A stretch of 34,281 nt of DNA from an uncultured Microbacterium sp. (GTDB lineage Bacteria > Actinomycetota > Actinomycetes > Actinomycetales > Microbacteriaceae), in the NCBI RefSeq assembly GCF_913776565.1, contig NZ_CAJYPF010000246.1, positions 1-34,281 of the forward strand, written 5' to 3'. The first letter of the stretch is position 1, and every line of letters begins with the position of its first letter. The notes under the pieces were generated by a model. The model saw only the letters and a list, made by a program, of their open reading frames with translations. It was not told the origin of the DNA and ran no database searches. This document shows positions 34,162-34,281 of the stretch, in pieces. The position numbers were made by a program, and so were the translations under genes.

Positions 34162-34190
34162 TTGCGTGCGCGTCATTCGTGGTGCATACT
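34162..34190 (+). promoter_or_regulatory. tRNA-Glu promoter TTGCGT-N17-CATACT
   Basis: TTGCGT (34162-34167) and CATACT (34185-34190) have ideal 17-nt spacing, and the tRNA begins 17 nt after the -10 box. The TTTTGCG context equals that of the tRNA-Gln promoter. Confidence 0.7.
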
Positions 34191-34207
34191 TGAACACGTT
34201 GCGACGC

Positions 34208-34280
34208 GGCCCCATCGTATAGCGGCCTAGTACGCCGCCCTCTCACGGCGGTAACGCGGGTTCGAATCCCGCTGGGGTCA
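34208..34280 (+). tRNA. tRNA-Glu (anticodon CTC)
   Basis: A 73-nt tRNA with acceptor stem GGCCCCA/TGGGGTC, including one G-T pair, and discriminator A. The D arm contains AGCGGCCTAG. The anticodon stem CCGCC/GGCGG has loop CTCTCAC (anticodon CTC), and the T arm is GCGGGTTCGAATCCCGC. The window ends one base after the discriminator, so any further tRNA genes of a cluster cannot be seen. Confidence 0.94.
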
Positions 34281-34281
34281 C

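Noticed and set aside
34021..34215. N-terminal extension of the metallo-hydrolase
   Set aside because: It would begin within tRNA-Glu on the opposite strand, and the fold starts at MRLTKHEHAS.

Overview
The window is a very GC-rich, gene-dense, housekeeping-type chromosome segment from an actinobacterium. I favour the Microbacteriaceae, and probably Microbacterium. The reasons are the strong G/C preference at third codon positions, the many leaderless genes with a TAnnnT box 6-7 nt before the start codon, a DtxR/IdeR-type iron box, OtsA/OtsB trehalose synthesis, a long ACT-type SerA, and GluRS next to tRNA-Gln(CTG). The genus is inferred from gene content and sequence style; no marker gene was compared. 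I see no insertion sequence, prophage, CRISPR array, defence island or rRNA operon.

Layout. Positions 1-3.9 kb hold a truncated MarR-type regulator, an IclR regulator, and a divergent operon for 3-oxoacid CoA-transferase (scoA, scoB) plus thiolase, preceded by two tandem 21-codon ORFs. At 3.9-6.7 kb are a small membrane protein, a long inverted repeat, and otsA-otsB. At 6.8-12.1 kb is the branched-chain amino acid cluster ilvD-ilvB-ilvN-ilvC. At 12.2-15.1 kb are two coupled membrane proteins, serA, and a 58-residue membrane protein. At 15.1-17.3 kb a TetR repressor faces a DHA2-type drug exporter across a clear operator. At 17.3-21.7 kb are leuB, ilvE, a fumarylacetoacetate-hydrolase-family enzyme and a second MFS transporter.

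From 21.7 to 25.7 kb there is a class V aminotransferase, a divergent LysR regulator, gltX and tRNA-Gln. From 25.8 to 28.9 kb are a 69-residue orphan protein, a lipoprotein, and an iron-regulated substrate-binding protein plus permease with no ATPase gene beside them. From 28.9 to 33.1 kb is a fructose operon: DeoR-type regulator, fruK, fruA (EIIABC) and HPr. A metallo-beta-lactamase-fold hydrolase and a complete tRNA-Glu(CTC) close the window.

How they work together. ilvD, ilvBN, ilvC and ilvE supply most of the valine/isoleucine route, and leuB one leucine step; leuA and leuCD are not here. serA makes the first serine intermediate. The sco/thiolase set would turn acetoacetate into acetyl-CoA. 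The fructose operon brings in and phosphorylates fructose, with HPr as phosphoryl donor.

I found no obviously new multi-gene system. The most unusual signals are small. They are the strongly over-represented heptamer GGATGCC/GGCATCC, which carries rare codons with it; two tandem, similarly built 21-codon ORFs coupled in a cascade to scoA; a patch of foreign codon usage at the end of ilvD; and several intergenic inverted or direct repeats, including hairpins that contain both stop codons of convergent genes.
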